The position numbers and the translations under genes are program-made. Shown piece by piece: positions 9,365 to 17,901 of a stretch of DNA of 64,000 nucleotides. Every line of letters begins with the position of its first letter. Positions within the stretch are counted from its first letter, which is position 1. The notes under the pieces were generated by a model that was not told where the DNA came from, made no database searches, and saw only the letters and a list, made by a program, of their open reading frames with translations. The DNA comes from Bacteroidota bacterium (lineage in GTDB: Bacteria > Bacteroidota > Bacteroidia > Bacteroidales > Prolixibacteraceae): assembly GCA_023251455.1 (NCBI GenBank), contig JAHEYT010000028.1, positions 1 to 64,000 of the forward strand. Direction: 5' to 3'.

Positions 9365-9380
9365 TACCTTTGTAAAGGTA
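9365..9380 (+). promoter_or_regulatory. Putative -7 box inside a small palindrome
   Basis: The 237-base gap between the divergent DUF4783 and rlmH genes holds TACCTTTGTAAAGGTA (9365-9380), a palindrome with 7-base arms around GT. Its first half, TACCTTTG, matches the TAnnTTTG -7 box toward rlmH, 162 bases from the start codon. It could be a promoter, an operator or both. The rest of the gap is AT-rich with nothing I can assign. Confidence 0.35.
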
Positions 9381-9526
9381 ATAAATTTCACATACCTGAA
9401 AAATCAATTTAAAACCTGACAAGCACAAGAACACATAGGATACCATAAGAAAATACAAAAACAGCTAATTGGCCGATGTGTATATGTAATTAAATAACAA
9501 TAGGAAACCTCAACTGAAATATACAA

Positions 9527-10000
9527 ATGAAAATATGCCTGCTGGTAATCGGGAAAACCGATGAAGCTTATTTGCAAAAAGGACTTGAACTATTCCTGAA
9601 ACGAATACCGCATTACATTTCGTTTGAAATGAAGGCAATACCCGATATCAAAAACTCTAAAAACCTTAGCGAGGAGCAACAAAAAGAAAAGGAAGGAGAA
9701 CTGATTCTTCAGCAAATAAGCACCTCTGATGAATTATTTCTGCTGGACGAACAAGGGATGGAAGTTTCGTCGGTAGAATTTGCACGCTTTTTGGAGAAAA
9801 AAATGATCTCGGGAATTAAACGACTGGTTTTTGTGATTGGCGGGCCGTATGGATTCTCCGGAAGCGTTTATTCGCGGGCAATTGGGAAGGTGAGTCTTTC
9901 GAAGATGACCTTTTCGCATCAGATGGTCCGGTTGATTTTTCTGGAACAGCTTTACCGCGCAATGACCATCCTGAAAGGCGAACCCTATCATCATCAATAA
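9527..10000 (+). CDS. rlmH: 23S rRNA (pseudouridine-1915-N3)-methyltransferase RlmH
   Basis: RlmH uses S-adenosylmethionine to methylate pseudouridine 1915 in helix 69 of 23S rRNA. The 157-residue length and SPOUT-fold signatures fit: FVIGGPYGFSG (cofactor knot region, residues about 103-113), SLSKMTFSHQMVRLIFLEQLYRA, and the conserved C-terminal YHH. It is a single-domain protein with a normal start (MKICLLVIGKT). It precedes the large histidine kinase gene by 47 bases in the same direction. Confidence 0.96.
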   Translation: MKICLLVIGKTDEAYLQKGLELFLKRIPHYISFEMKAIPDIKNSKNLSEEQQKEKEGELILQQISTSDELFLLDEQGMEVSSVEFARFLEKKMISGIKRLVFVIGGPYGFSGSVYSRAIGKVSLSKMTFSHQMVRLIFLEQLYRAMTILKGEPYHHQ

Positions 10001-10047
10001 ATTGGCAGATATTCGGGATTGAACCGTAAAAATGATTATTTTGTAGC

Positions 10048-13000
10048 ATGAAGGTATTCAGAAAGTACATATTGTTTTTTATTTCCGTCCTGTTCTTTTT
10101 GCTGGCGGCTATTCTGGAAAACCAAACCCTGAATAATCATCCCGAAGTTAAGGTCATTCAGAACTTCCAAAAGACCTTACTCGAGCAAGAATCAAAACTT
10201 TCAACATACCTCACAAAGACCGAGCTAAAAATAAACGACAGCTTATCGGCCGAAAACTACGCTTCAACTTTTTCGGAACTTAATCATTTGTTTGAAGACG
10301 AAGGCTTGGGCTTTATCGTTTACAAAAAACTGAAAATGATTTACTGGTCGAGTAACCAGTTTGCTTTTCAGAATATCCTGAATAAAGTTTCGGTGGCCAA
10401 CAAACTAATCATTTTGCCCAACGGAATCTATGTTGCACAAACCCGAATCATTGGCAATTACGAGATCATTGGGCTGATACACATCAAGAACAGCTATTCT
10501 TACGAAAACCAGTTCCTCGAAAATTCATATGTTCCGCCATTTAAGCTTCCATCCGGATATAAAATCAACATTTCGAGGGCGACCAACGCAACAGAAATAC
10601 ACGACTCGAAAAACCAATATCTCTTTACAGTTTTGCCATCAACAGAAGAGGCCTATGGCGAAGTAAAACTCTATATCCCCGCCATCCTGTATTTGGCGGG
10701 TTTTATCTTACTGTTGATTTTATTGTACCGAAAGACAGAGCATTATAAAGGCAAATATTTTGCAGTCAAGATGGTGTTGCTACTCATCACATTGTCTGGA
10801 ATTTACTGGTTTCATATTCAATTTAAAATACCTGCAATTTTAAGCCACATTGGGTTATTTAGCGCGCAGTTTTATGCCATATCAGAATGGCTTCCTTCGC
10901 TTGGCGATTTTTTCCTGATCACTGTTTTGTTCTTCTTTTGGAGTTTGGTATTTGCCCGCGATTTCTCGCCAACCGAACTTCTCCGGAAAAAGCTGATTGT
11001 TCCGGCATTCGTTTTTGCAGGTTTGCTGTATCAATTAGTCGGATTTATGATCCAAAACCTGATCAGCAACAGCAACATAAGCTATAAATTAAACAGGATT
11101 ACCGACATCGACCAGTACAGTATTAGTGCCTATCTTGCCATTGCCATGTTGTTATTTTCTGTTTTCATGATTCACCTTCGAATCATCCAAAAGACAGAAC
11201 ACCTCAACCGTAAAAGTTTATTCCTCAAGCTAAACCTGACAGGTGTATTGATTTCGATCATTTTGTGCGTGTTTTTTCCTTCCGGATGGTCGTATATGCT
11301 CATTCTCTTTTTTGCGGTTAATTCAATGCAATGCCTGATAAAAAAAATGCATATCGCACTCTATTCGCTCTCCTATTCCATACTGTTTATCTCACTTTTT
11401 TCGATCATCTCGTTGATGGTGGTTTACAATACGGTCAAAGATCGCGATCTGGCAGTACAGAAACTTCGGGCTACAACTCTAAGTGCAGAACAAGACCCGG
11501 CTGCTGAAGTCTTTCTGGCCCGGATCCAGAATAAATTCGATGTTGACACCATTATTCCAACACTTCTCGCTCCCCCATATACCGATCTGGAAAGCTACCT
11601 TACCCGCACCTATTTCAGTGGTTATTTCAGAAAGTACGATATTCAATACATCTTTTGCGCTGGGAACGACAGTGTTTTCATCCAGTCTGAAAATGTTTCG
11701 GAACCTTGTTTCCCGTACTTTGAAAGTATGATTGAAAAGTCTGGAATTAAAGTGCCTAACAGCAACTTTTATTTCATGAATAACATGAACGGAAGGGTTT
11801 CGTACTTTGGAAAGCTCCATTTTCCATTGGTAAATGTTGCCAATGGGATTTCAATATTTATTGAAATTGATTCGAAAATTATCTCTGAAGGAATCGGGTT
11901 TCCTGAATTACTCATGGACCGCTCGCTGGTCAAACCGTTTCGGTACAAATACCTTTCGTACGCCAAATATTTCGACGAAGAACTGGTAAACTTTTCAGGA
12001 GATTACACTTACAACTATTACCTGCAATCGTACAACATTAAAACCACCGATCCTGAGTTTCAGCTTCTGAGCTGGGACGGATATGACCACCTGATCTATA
12101 ACCTGGACGAAAAGAACCACATCATTGTGAGCAACCGCTCGCTCACATTTATCGATTACCTGATTTCGTTCCCGTACATTTTCGTGTTCTACTTCGCATT
12201 TGTGTTGACGATCATCCTGATTCGAAATTCCAATATCCGAAAACTTATTATTCAGAACGATCTTCGCTTCCGGATTCAGGGATCCATCATCTCGGTTGTA
12301 CTCATCTCGCATCTTTTTGTGGCTACAGGAACCATCTATTATAACATCCAGGAATACCGCACCAGGCACCAGGTTGATCTTCAGGAAAAAATAAAATCTA
12401 TTTCTGAAGAAATAAAAGACCGGTTGACATACGTAACGTCTATTAATCCGGAATTGCAACGTTGGTTATTCAGTGAATTGAACAAATTGTCGAACATATT
12501 CCGAACCGACATCAATATTTATGATGTCAATGGTGAGCTGCTGGCCACTTCGCGTCCCGAAATTTTCGACAAAGGCATCACTTCCGATCGCATGAATTCG
12601 AAAGCCTTTTACGAACTTTCAGAGCGGTTTCAACTCAAATACTTCCAACCCGAAAAAACAGGAACACTCTCATACCTTTCTGCTTACGAACCGATTATAA
12701 ATAACAGAGGTGACTATTTGGGATACCTCAACCTTCCGTATTTCACACGCGAAGATGACCTGAAGCAAGGTATTTCAACATTTATTGTAGCCTTCATCAA
12801 TCTTTACCTGATCCTTTTCCTGGCCAGCGTGATTATCGCGATTTTTTTGTCGAATAAAATCACTCAACCACTTAGCCTAATCCGTGAAAAGCTGAAAGGC
12901 ATTCAACTTGGAAAAAAGAACGAACACATTAACTATCAAGCCAATGACGAAATTGGTGCATTGGTACAGGAATATAACCATAAAGTTGACGACCTGATGG

Positions 13001-13731
13001 AAAGCGCCGAATTACTTGCCCGTTCAGAGCGCGAGTCGGCCTGGCGCGAAATGGCCAAACAAATCGCACATGAAATTAAGAACCCTCTCACCCCGATGAA
13101 ACTCAACATTCAGTATTTGCAGAAGGCTAAAGAGGAGGGCAACGAACATTACGACGACTTTTTCAAGCGGGTAACCAAAAACCTGATTGAGCAAATTGAT
13201 ACACTTTCAGGTATTGCTACCGAATTCTCGAATTTTGCCCAAATTCCGAAAGCAAAAAATGAAGTGTTCAACCTGATCGAAGTTGTTCAAAACGTTTGTT
13301 CGTTGTTCGAGCCGAACCAGAACCTGCACTTTACGCTTGAAATGAACCATATTGAAGAGGTTCGGGTTTTTATCGACAAAGAGCAGTTTTCAAGGGCATT
13401 CCTGAACCTGGTAAAAAACGGAATCCAATCGATACCGGCCGACCAGAAAGGTGAAATACGAATTGCTGTTGCGACCGACGAATCGGTGGCCTTGATTAAA
13501 ATCAGCGATAATGGTACAGGAATCAGCCAGGAAGCGCAGGAAAACCTTTTTCAGCCAAACTTCACCACCAAAACTAGCGGAATGGGACTGGGTTTATCGA
13601 TTGTAAAAAATATAGTCGATAATTTCGGTGGAAAGATTTGGTACTCCACCGAATTCGACGAAGGAACTACCTTTTATGTTGAAATACCTTTGTTTAAACC
13701 TGAATCAGGAACGAAAAAACAGACGACTTAA
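10048..13731 (+). CDS. Large multi-pass membrane sensor histidine kinase (NtrY-like core)
   Basis: This 1227-residue protein senses a signal at the membrane and autophosphorylates a histidine. The order seen is: a membrane anchor at residues 5-25; an extracytoplasmic segment to about 210; a bundle of about seven helices (about 211-470); a second extracytoplasmic segment (about 470-715); two helices with a short loop (about 720-785); a third extracytoplasmic segment; one more helix (about 905-930); HAMP (LSNKITQPLSLIREKL); HisKA with the phospho-acceptor in IAHEIKNPLTPMKL (about H1008); and HATPase motifs LVKNGIQSI, DNGTGI and GMGLGLSIVKNIV. The H-box resembles NtrY. No response regulator is next to it. 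The aldo/keto reductase gene starts 11 bases after the stop and may be co-transcribed. The signal is unknown. Confidence 0.92.
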   Translation: MKVFRKYILFFISVLFFLLAAILENQTLNNHPEVKVIQNFQKTLLEQESKLSTYLTKTELKINDSLSAENYASTFSELNHLFEDEGLGFIVYKKLKMIYWSSNQFAFQNILNKVSVANKLIILPNGIYVAQTRIIGNYEIIGLIHIKNSYSYENQFLENSYVPPFKLPSGYKINISRATNATEIHDSKNQYLFTVLPSTEEAYGEVKLYIPAILYLAGFILLLILLYRKTEHYKGKYFAVKMVLLLITLSGIYWFHIQFKIPAILSHIGLFSAQFYAISEWLPSLGDFFLITVLFFFWSLVFARDFSPTELLRKKLIVPAFVFAGLLYQLVGFMIQNLISNSNISYKLNRITDIDQYSISAYLAIAMLLFSVFMIHLRIIQKTEHLNRKSLFLKLNLTGVLISIILCVFFPSGWSYMLILFFAVNSMQCLIKKMHIALYSLSYSILFISLFSIISLMVVYNTVKDRDLAVQKLRATTLSAEQDPAAEVFLARIQNKFDVDTIIPTLLAPPYTDLESYLTRTYFSGYFRKYDIQYIFCAGNDSVFIQSENVSEPCFPYFESMIEKSGIKVPNSNFYFMNNMNGRVSYFGKLHFPLVNVANGISIFIEIDSKIISEGIGFPELLMDRSLVKPFRYKYLSYAKYFDEELVNFSGDYTYNYYLQSYNIKTTDPEFQLLSWDGYDHLIYNLDEKNHIIVSNRSLTFIDYLISFPYIFVFYFAFVLTIILIRNSNIRKLIIQNDLRFRIQGSIISVVLISHLFVATGTIYYNIQEYRTRHQVDLQEKIKSISEEIKDRLTYVTSINPELQRWLFSELNKLSNIFRTDINIYDVNGELLATSRPEIFDKGITSDRMNSKAFYELSERFQLKYFQPEKTGTLSYLSAYEPIINNRGDYLGYLNLPYFTREDDLKQGISTFIVAFINLYLILFLASVIIAIFLSNKITQPLSLIREKLKGIQLGKKNEHINYQANDEIGALVQEYNHKVDDLMESAELLARSERESAWREMAKQIAHEIKNPLTPMKLNIQYLQKAKEEGNEHYDDFFKRVTKNLIEQIDTLSGIATEFSNFAQIPKAKNEVFNLIEVVQNVCSLFEPNQNLHFTLEMNHIEEVRVFIDKEQFSRAFLNLVKNGIQSIPADQKGEIRIAVATDESVALIKISDNGTGISQEAQENLFQPNFTTKTSGMGLGLSIVKNIVDNFGGKIWYSTEFDEGTTFYVEIPLFKPESGTKKQTT

Positions 13732-13742
13732 ACCAAATAATT

Positions 13743-14738
13743 ATGGAATACCGAAAATTAGGAAATTCAGATTTAAATGTGTCGGTAGTTACATTCGGGG
13801 CATGGGCCGCCGGAGGCTGGATGTGGGGAGGAGCTGATCGGTCGGAAGCAGTAAAAGCCATTCAGGCAGGATTCGAATATGGCGTAACTTCCATAGATAC
13901 GGCTCCAGTTTACGGACAGGGGACGAGCGAGGAAATTGTTGGCGAAGCCATCAAAGGAATACCTCGTGACAAAGTGCAGATTTTAACCAAATACGGGCTC
14001 AACTGGGAAGACACCAAAGGCGAATTTTATTTCAGCAGCAAGAATAATCAGGGAAAACCAATTGATATTTACCGTTACTCCGGAAAAGAAAGCATCATTA
14101 GAGAATGCGAAACCAGCTTGCGACTGTTGGGAACCGATTACATCGACCTTTACCAGATTCACTGGGCCGATCCGACAACGCCCGTTCAGGAGACGATGGA
14201 AGCAGTCGCCCAATTAATCAAAGAAGGCAAAGTTCGTTATGCCGGAGTTTGCAACTACAATGTAGCACTGATGAAAGAAGCTGCCAAGTACATCGATCTG
14301 GTTTCTGACCAGGTTTCGTACAGCATGGTTAAACGCGATATTGAGCAGGAACTCGTTCCTTACCTGATTGAAAATAACCAGTCAATACTTGCTTACAGTC
14401 CGCTGCAAAGGGGTTTGCTTTCGGGAAAGATAAAACCAGGACATTCGTTTGCTGAAGGAGACACCCGCGTGGATCAGCCTTATTATTCGGATAAAAATAT
14501 TCAGTTGATCAATGCCTTTCTTGAAAAAATAAAACCACTGGCCGACGGGAAAAACGCTACTTTAAGTCAGTTGGTTATCAGATGGACCATTGAACAACAA
14601 GGGATTACAATCGCATTGGTTGGCGCTCGCAATACTGCGCAGTCGATCGAAAATGCTATGGCAGCCCAACTGAAACTGAGCGCTGAAGAAATAAGCTTCA
14701 TCAATTCGGAGCTTGCAAAACTGAAACTGGAATTATAG
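13743..14738 (+). CDS. Aldo/keto reductase
   Basis: A 331-residue NAD(P)H-dependent oxidoreductase of the AKR (beta/alpha)8 superfamily. The catalytic tetrad is visible: Asp in SIDTAPVYG with Tyr four residues on, Lys in ILTKYGL and His in LYQIHWAD. The C-terminal IALVGARNTAQSIENA binds the cofactor phosphate region. It is closest to the YajO/YhdN-type group of AKRs; the substrate is unknown. It begins 11 bases after the large kinase gene and ends in a clear hairpin terminator, so it probably closes that transcript. Confidence 0.94.
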   Translation: MEYRKLGNSDLNVSVVTFGAWAAGGWMWGGADRSEAVKAIQAGFEYGVTSIDTAPVYGQGTSEEIVGEAIKGIPRDKVQILTKYGLNWEDTKGEFYFSSKNNQGKPIDIYRYSGKESIIRECETSLRLLGTDYIDLYQIHWADPTTPVQETMEAVAQLIKEGKVRYAGVCNYNVALMKEAAKYIDLVSDQVSYSMVKRDIEQELVPYLIENNQSILAYSPLQRGLLSGKIKPGHSFAEGDTRVDQPYYSDKNIQLINAFLEKIKPLADGKNATLSQLVIRWTIEQQGITIALVGARNTAQSIENAMAAQLKLSAEEISFINSELAKLKLEL

Positions 14739-14751
14739 TTCGATGATATTA

Positions 14752-14776
14752 ACGGGGTGACTTTAAGTCACCCCGT
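14752..14776 (+). terminator. Hairpin terminator after the aldo/keto reductase
   Basis: A perfect 11-base stem (ACGGGGTGACT at 14752-14762, AGTCACCCCGT at 14766-14776) with a 3-base loop lies 14 bases after the stop codon. The following sequence (CAATCATATATT) has only a weak T-tract, so release might need a factor. Confidence 0.7.
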
Positions 14777-14794
14777 CAATCATATATTACAACA

Positions 14795-15592
14795 ATGCAA
14801 AAGCTGAAACTTACAGTTTTAAACGACAATGTTGCCGGTCGTTGGTGTCGCGCCGAACACGGGCTTTCATTCCTGATTGAAGCTGACCAAACCGTTCTGT
14901 TCGACACCAGTTCATCATCAGACCTGATCGCCTACAATGCTCAAATCCTGAACATCGACCTTCAGCAAATCGACACCATTGTGCTTAGTCACGGACACGA
15001 CGACCATACCGGCGGGTTGATGCTTTTCGAAGGACAAAAATTGATCTGCCATCCGGATACCTTTCTGAAAAGACACCGAAAATCAAATCATACCGAACTG
15101 GGAATCAAATGGACCGAAGATGAAATCCGCTCACGATTTAATCTTCAAACCAGCAGTAAACCGATTAAGCTTTCTGAGCAAATCTATTTCCTGGGTGAAA
15201 TACCACGGCTAACCGATTTTGAAAGCAAAAACACTGCATTTCAGAAATTTGATGGAACCGAAGACTTTGTAATGGATGACTCAGGTTTGGCAATTGCAAC
15301 TTCCAAAGGATTGGTGGTGATTTCGGGCTGCGCGCATTCAGGCATCTGCAACATGACAGTACATGCCATGAATGTTTCCGGAATTGAAAAAGTTCATATG
15401 GTAATTGGCGGTTTTCACCTCCAAAATGACGATGACGTTACACAGAAGACTATTGATTGGATGAAGTCGATGCAGGTCGAACAGGTTATTCCATCGCATT
15501 GCACAAGCTTTTCGGCGCAGGCTCTCATATCTAAAAGCTTCAGGTTCTCAACTGTGAAATCAGGAAATATTATAGAGATTGGTGAAATTTGA
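14795..15592 (+). CDS. MBL-fold metallo-hydrolase
   Basis: A 265-residue cytosolic protein with the metallo-beta-lactamase metal-binding motif SHGHDDHTGG (H-x-H-x-D-H) at about residues 64-73, further ligands in VVISGCAHSGICN and VIGGFHL, and a C-terminal histidine in IPSHCTS. The overall pattern resembles the group annotated as beta-ribofuranosylaminobenzene 5'-phosphate synthase-like hydrolases, but members of that group act on varied substrates, so I name only the fold. The gene stands alone after the terminator of the previous gene. Confidence 0.9.
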   Translation: MQKLKLTVLNDNVAGRWCRAEHGLSFLIEADQTVLFDTSSSSDLIAYNAQILNIDLQQIDTIVLSHGHDDHTGGLMLFEGQKLICHPDTFLKRHRKSNHTELGIKWTEDEIRSRFNLQTSSKPIKLSEQIYFLGEIPRLTDFESKNTAFQKFDGTEDFVMDDSGLAIATSKGLVVISGCAHSGICNMTVHAMNVSGIEKVHMVIGGFHLQNDDDVTQKTIDWMKSMQVEQVIPSHCTSFSAQALISKSFRFSTVKSGNIIEIGEI

Positions 15593-15689
15593 TTCTCTGT
15601 AAAATCACGAACTCAAATTCGAAAAACATGCTTTATTCGAAGTAGACAACATTTTACCGGCAAAATAAACTTACTGGTCGAAAAATATC

Positions 15690-15718
15690 GGTTGTTAAAT
15701 CAACAATCCATAAATTTG
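15690..15718 (+). promoter_or_regulatory. Putative promoter with adjacent inverted repeat
   Basis: TAAATTTG (15711-15718) fits the -7 consensus and lies 44 bases upstream of the AIM24-like gene. Directly before it, TTGTT (15692-15696) and AACAA (15702-15706) form an inverted repeat covering the -33 region, where a repressor or activator could act. No TTTG box is seen at the standard distance. Confidence 0.35.
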
Positions 15719-15762
15719 TCTGAAACATTCAAAAAAGATAATCTCTCAAAAAATCACTATTC

Positions 15763-16530
15763 ATGCAATCACACGAAATCGATTACAAAATTGTTGGTCA
15801 CGATGTTCAATTGGTACAAGTTGAACTTGACCCGGGAGAAACAGTTATTGCTGAGGCTGGTGCCATGCTTTACATGGAAGACGGCATCAGTTTCGAATCA
15901 AAAATGGGCGACGGATCAAATCCGCGTGCCGGTTTTTTCGACAAAGTACTTTCAGCCGGCTCACGGTTAATCACCGGCGAATCACTTTTCATCACTCATT
16001 TCACCAATCAGGGTTGGGGTAAAAAACATGTTGCGTTTTCGGCTCCTTATCCGGGAACAATCATTCCGGTAAACTTACCTGATTATCGTGGAAGCCTGAT
16101 CGTACAAAAAGATGCATTCCTTTGCGCCGCTTTGGGCACCAAAATATCTATGCGTTTCAACCGCAAACTGGGCGCCGGGTTCTTTGGTGGCGAAGGTTTT
16201 ATCCTTCAGCAAATACAGGGCGATGGAAAAGCTTTTATTCATGCAGGTGGCACGGTTATCGAACGCCAGTTGAACAACGAAGTTCTTCGCGTTGACACTG
16301 GTTGCGTGGTTGCTTTCGAAGAATCAATTGACTTCGACATTCAGCAGGCAGGTGGACTACGCTCGATGGTATTTGGCGGCGAAGGTCTGTTTTTGGCAAC
16401 GCTTCGCGGAACCGGGAAAATTTGGTTACAATCAATGCCAATCCGCAAACTGGTAGCGCAACTAAGCTCGTTTGGACCAAATAGCCGCAAAGAATCGAGC
16501 GGTGGGTTGCTCAATAATATTTTTGAATAA
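15763..16530 (+). CDS. TIGR00266 / AIM24 family protein
   Basis: A 255-residue protein of the AIM24 (TIGR00266) family, a beta-rich fold found in bacteria and in yeast mitochondria. Family signatures seen are [21 protein letters not shown], a glycine-rich core ([21 protein letters not shown]), [20 protein letters not shown] and the C-terminal [22 protein letters not shown]. There is no signal peptide or membrane helix. The molecular function is not established. It is followed by a strong terminator and appears to be a single-gene transcript. Confidence 0.92.
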   Translation: MQSHEIDYKIVGHDVQLVQVELDPGETVIAEAGAMLYMEDGISFESKMGDGSNPRAGFFDKVLSAGSRLITGESLFITHFTNQGWGKKHVAFSAPYPGTIIPVNLPDYRGSLIVQKDAFLCAALGTKISMRFNRKLGAGFFGGEGFILQQIQGDGKAFIHAGGTVIERQLNNEVLRVDTGCVVAFEESIDFDIQQAGGLRSMVFGGEGLFLATLRGTGKIWLQSMPIRKLVAQLSSFGPNSRKESSGGLLNNIFE

Positions 16531-16606
16531 GCCTGTATTTTCGATTTTGGAGTTAAAAAATCTGAAAAGCTCATTTGCACTCAGGTTCAAAACGCTTTTA
16601 TTCAGT

Positions 16607-16639
16607 AAAATATCCGTATTTATGCGGATATTTTTTTTT
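16607..16639 (+). terminator. Rho-independent terminator after the AIM24-like gene
   Basis: Stem AAAATATCCG / CGGATATTTT (16607-16616 and 16625-16634) with an 8-base loop, running into an unbroken T-tract to 16639. It separates the AIM24-like gene from the lipoprotein gene. Confidence 0.8.
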
Positions 16640-16650
16640 GAGAAAGCCCC

Positions 16651-16658
16651 TACTTTTG
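16651..16658 (+). promoter_or_regulatory. Putative -7 box placed 4 bases before a start codon
   Basis: TACTTTTG fits TAnnTTTG and ends only 4 bases before the ATG at 16663. If used, transcription would start at or within the first codons, giving a leaderless message. No TTTG is found 19 bases upstream; that slot lies in the terminator hairpin. Confidence 0.35.
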
Positions 16659-16662
16659 AGCC

Positions 16663-17892
16663 ATGAAAAACCAAGCGGTATCAATTAATCCCATTATAGC
16701 CATTCTGCTATTGACCGCATTATTATTTATGGGTTCATGTCAAACATACAAATACGGATATTGGGGCAAATTGCCATCTTCCGACTCGGGTGCTGCATTC
16801 GAAAAAGATTCTGCCATCAGGATTATGCAGACCCTGGCTTTAAAAAAGCAAAGCTTAAATAACGAAACGCATTTGATATCTCAAGAAATTGCTGAAAAGG
16901 TGCAGAACTCAAGTACGATATCCATGCATACTTTTAACGCTTTATTTGGAAACCTGCACCAGCAATATGAAATTGACACTGTTTACCACCAGCTATTTCA
17001 ACAATCGCCTGATGAATCAATCCGGAACAAAAGCAAGCAAGCGCTGCTTGAGTCTGCGGTTAATTACAAAAAAGCCTTCCAGAAAAATAAATTTATCCGA
17101 AGAACTATCAACCGGGGCGATATAGCTTACGGAATACCAACCAATACGCTGAACCAAACCCAACAGTTTCTGTGGTCGGACAAAAACAACCGCAGCTACC
17201 TGATTGAACACGAAAAAGATGAAAGGGCGACACACACAATTGCAGGCTTTATGTTATCGAATACCGTTGATGAATGGCAATCGTACCAATACAAAACAGT
17301 GTATTTTTTAAGCAAGATATTTGGCCAGTTTGCCGGCCAGTTTCATGGGAAAATTGATAAAAAAACCAATGCCATGCTTTTGAGATCTCAACTTCAGGAG
17401 TTTGATATTGTATTGCTTAAATCGCTCACTCACCTAACCGAAAAGCTAATTCCAGGCTATTTTGGGCATGTAGGTGTTAGCTTAGGTAACGACCTGATGA
17501 TTGAAACCCCAAGAAGCGGGGTGAGAATTTGTTCGATCGAGGAATTTTCGGATGGTGAAATTTACCTGATTGTGAGGCCCACTAACCTGACCGAAATGCA
17601 AAAACAAAAAATCAGGAACTCGCTCAAAATGCAATTGGGTAAAAAATACGATTTCAATTTCGATTCGCAATCGCCTGACCGAATTGTATGTTCCGACCTG
17701 GTTTGCCTGGCATACGACTTTATCGACTGGCAGTCGAAGAAAAGGGCTGGCCATTACATTACTTCGCCCGACGATCTGGTCAGAAGCTTATTAAACAGAC
17801 CCGATTTTTCGTTTGAGATGTACATCAACAAAGGACAATTTACGTATAAACCAGATTCTGATTTCATCCATAAAATGCTGTTGATAAATTAA
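16663..17892 (+). CDS. YiiX/YebB-like papain-type cysteine hydrolase lipoprotein
   Basis: A 409-residue predicted lipoprotein: a hydrophobic stretch ends in the lipobox LLFMGSC, so it is likely exported and lipidated. The C-terminal half carries the permuted NlpC/P60 (YiiX, C92-like) signature: GDIVLL-like FDIVLLKSLTHL, the catalytic histidine in YFGHVGVSLG (about H269) and the catalytic cysteine in DRIVCSDLVCLAYD (about C343). The N-terminal half (residues 25-230) is helical and unassigned. Relatives cleave amide bonds in peptides or lipids; the substrate here is unknown. It is convergent with the outer-membrane receptor, with only 9 bases between stop codons. Confidence 0.82.
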   Translation: MKNQAVSINPIIAILLLTALLFMGSCQTYKYGYWGKLPSSDSGAAFEKDSAIRIMQTLALKKQSLNNETHLISQEIAEKVQNSSTISMHTFNALFGNLHQQYEIDTVYHQLFQQSPDESIRNKSKQALLESAVNYKKAFQKNKFIRRTINRGDIAYGIPTNTLNQTQQFLWSDKNNRSYLIEHEKDERATHTIAGFMLSNTVDEWQSYQYKTVYFLSKIFGQFAGQFHGKIDKKTNAMLLRSQLQEFDIVLLKSLTHLTEKLIPGYFGHVGVSLGNDLMIETPRSGVRICSIEEFSDGEIYLIVRPTNLTEMQKQKIRNSLKMQLGKKYDFNFDSQSPDRIVCSDLVCLAYDFIDWQSKKRAGHYITSPDDLVRSLLNRPDFSFEMYINKGQFTYKPDSDFIHKMLLIN

Positions 17893-17901
17893 TTGAAGTG
17901 A

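Noticed and set aside
9296..9526. Possible small RNA or riboswitch in the 230-base gap before rlmH
   Set aside because: AT-rich with one short palindrome and no extended conserved-looking stems; nothing supports an RNA gene.
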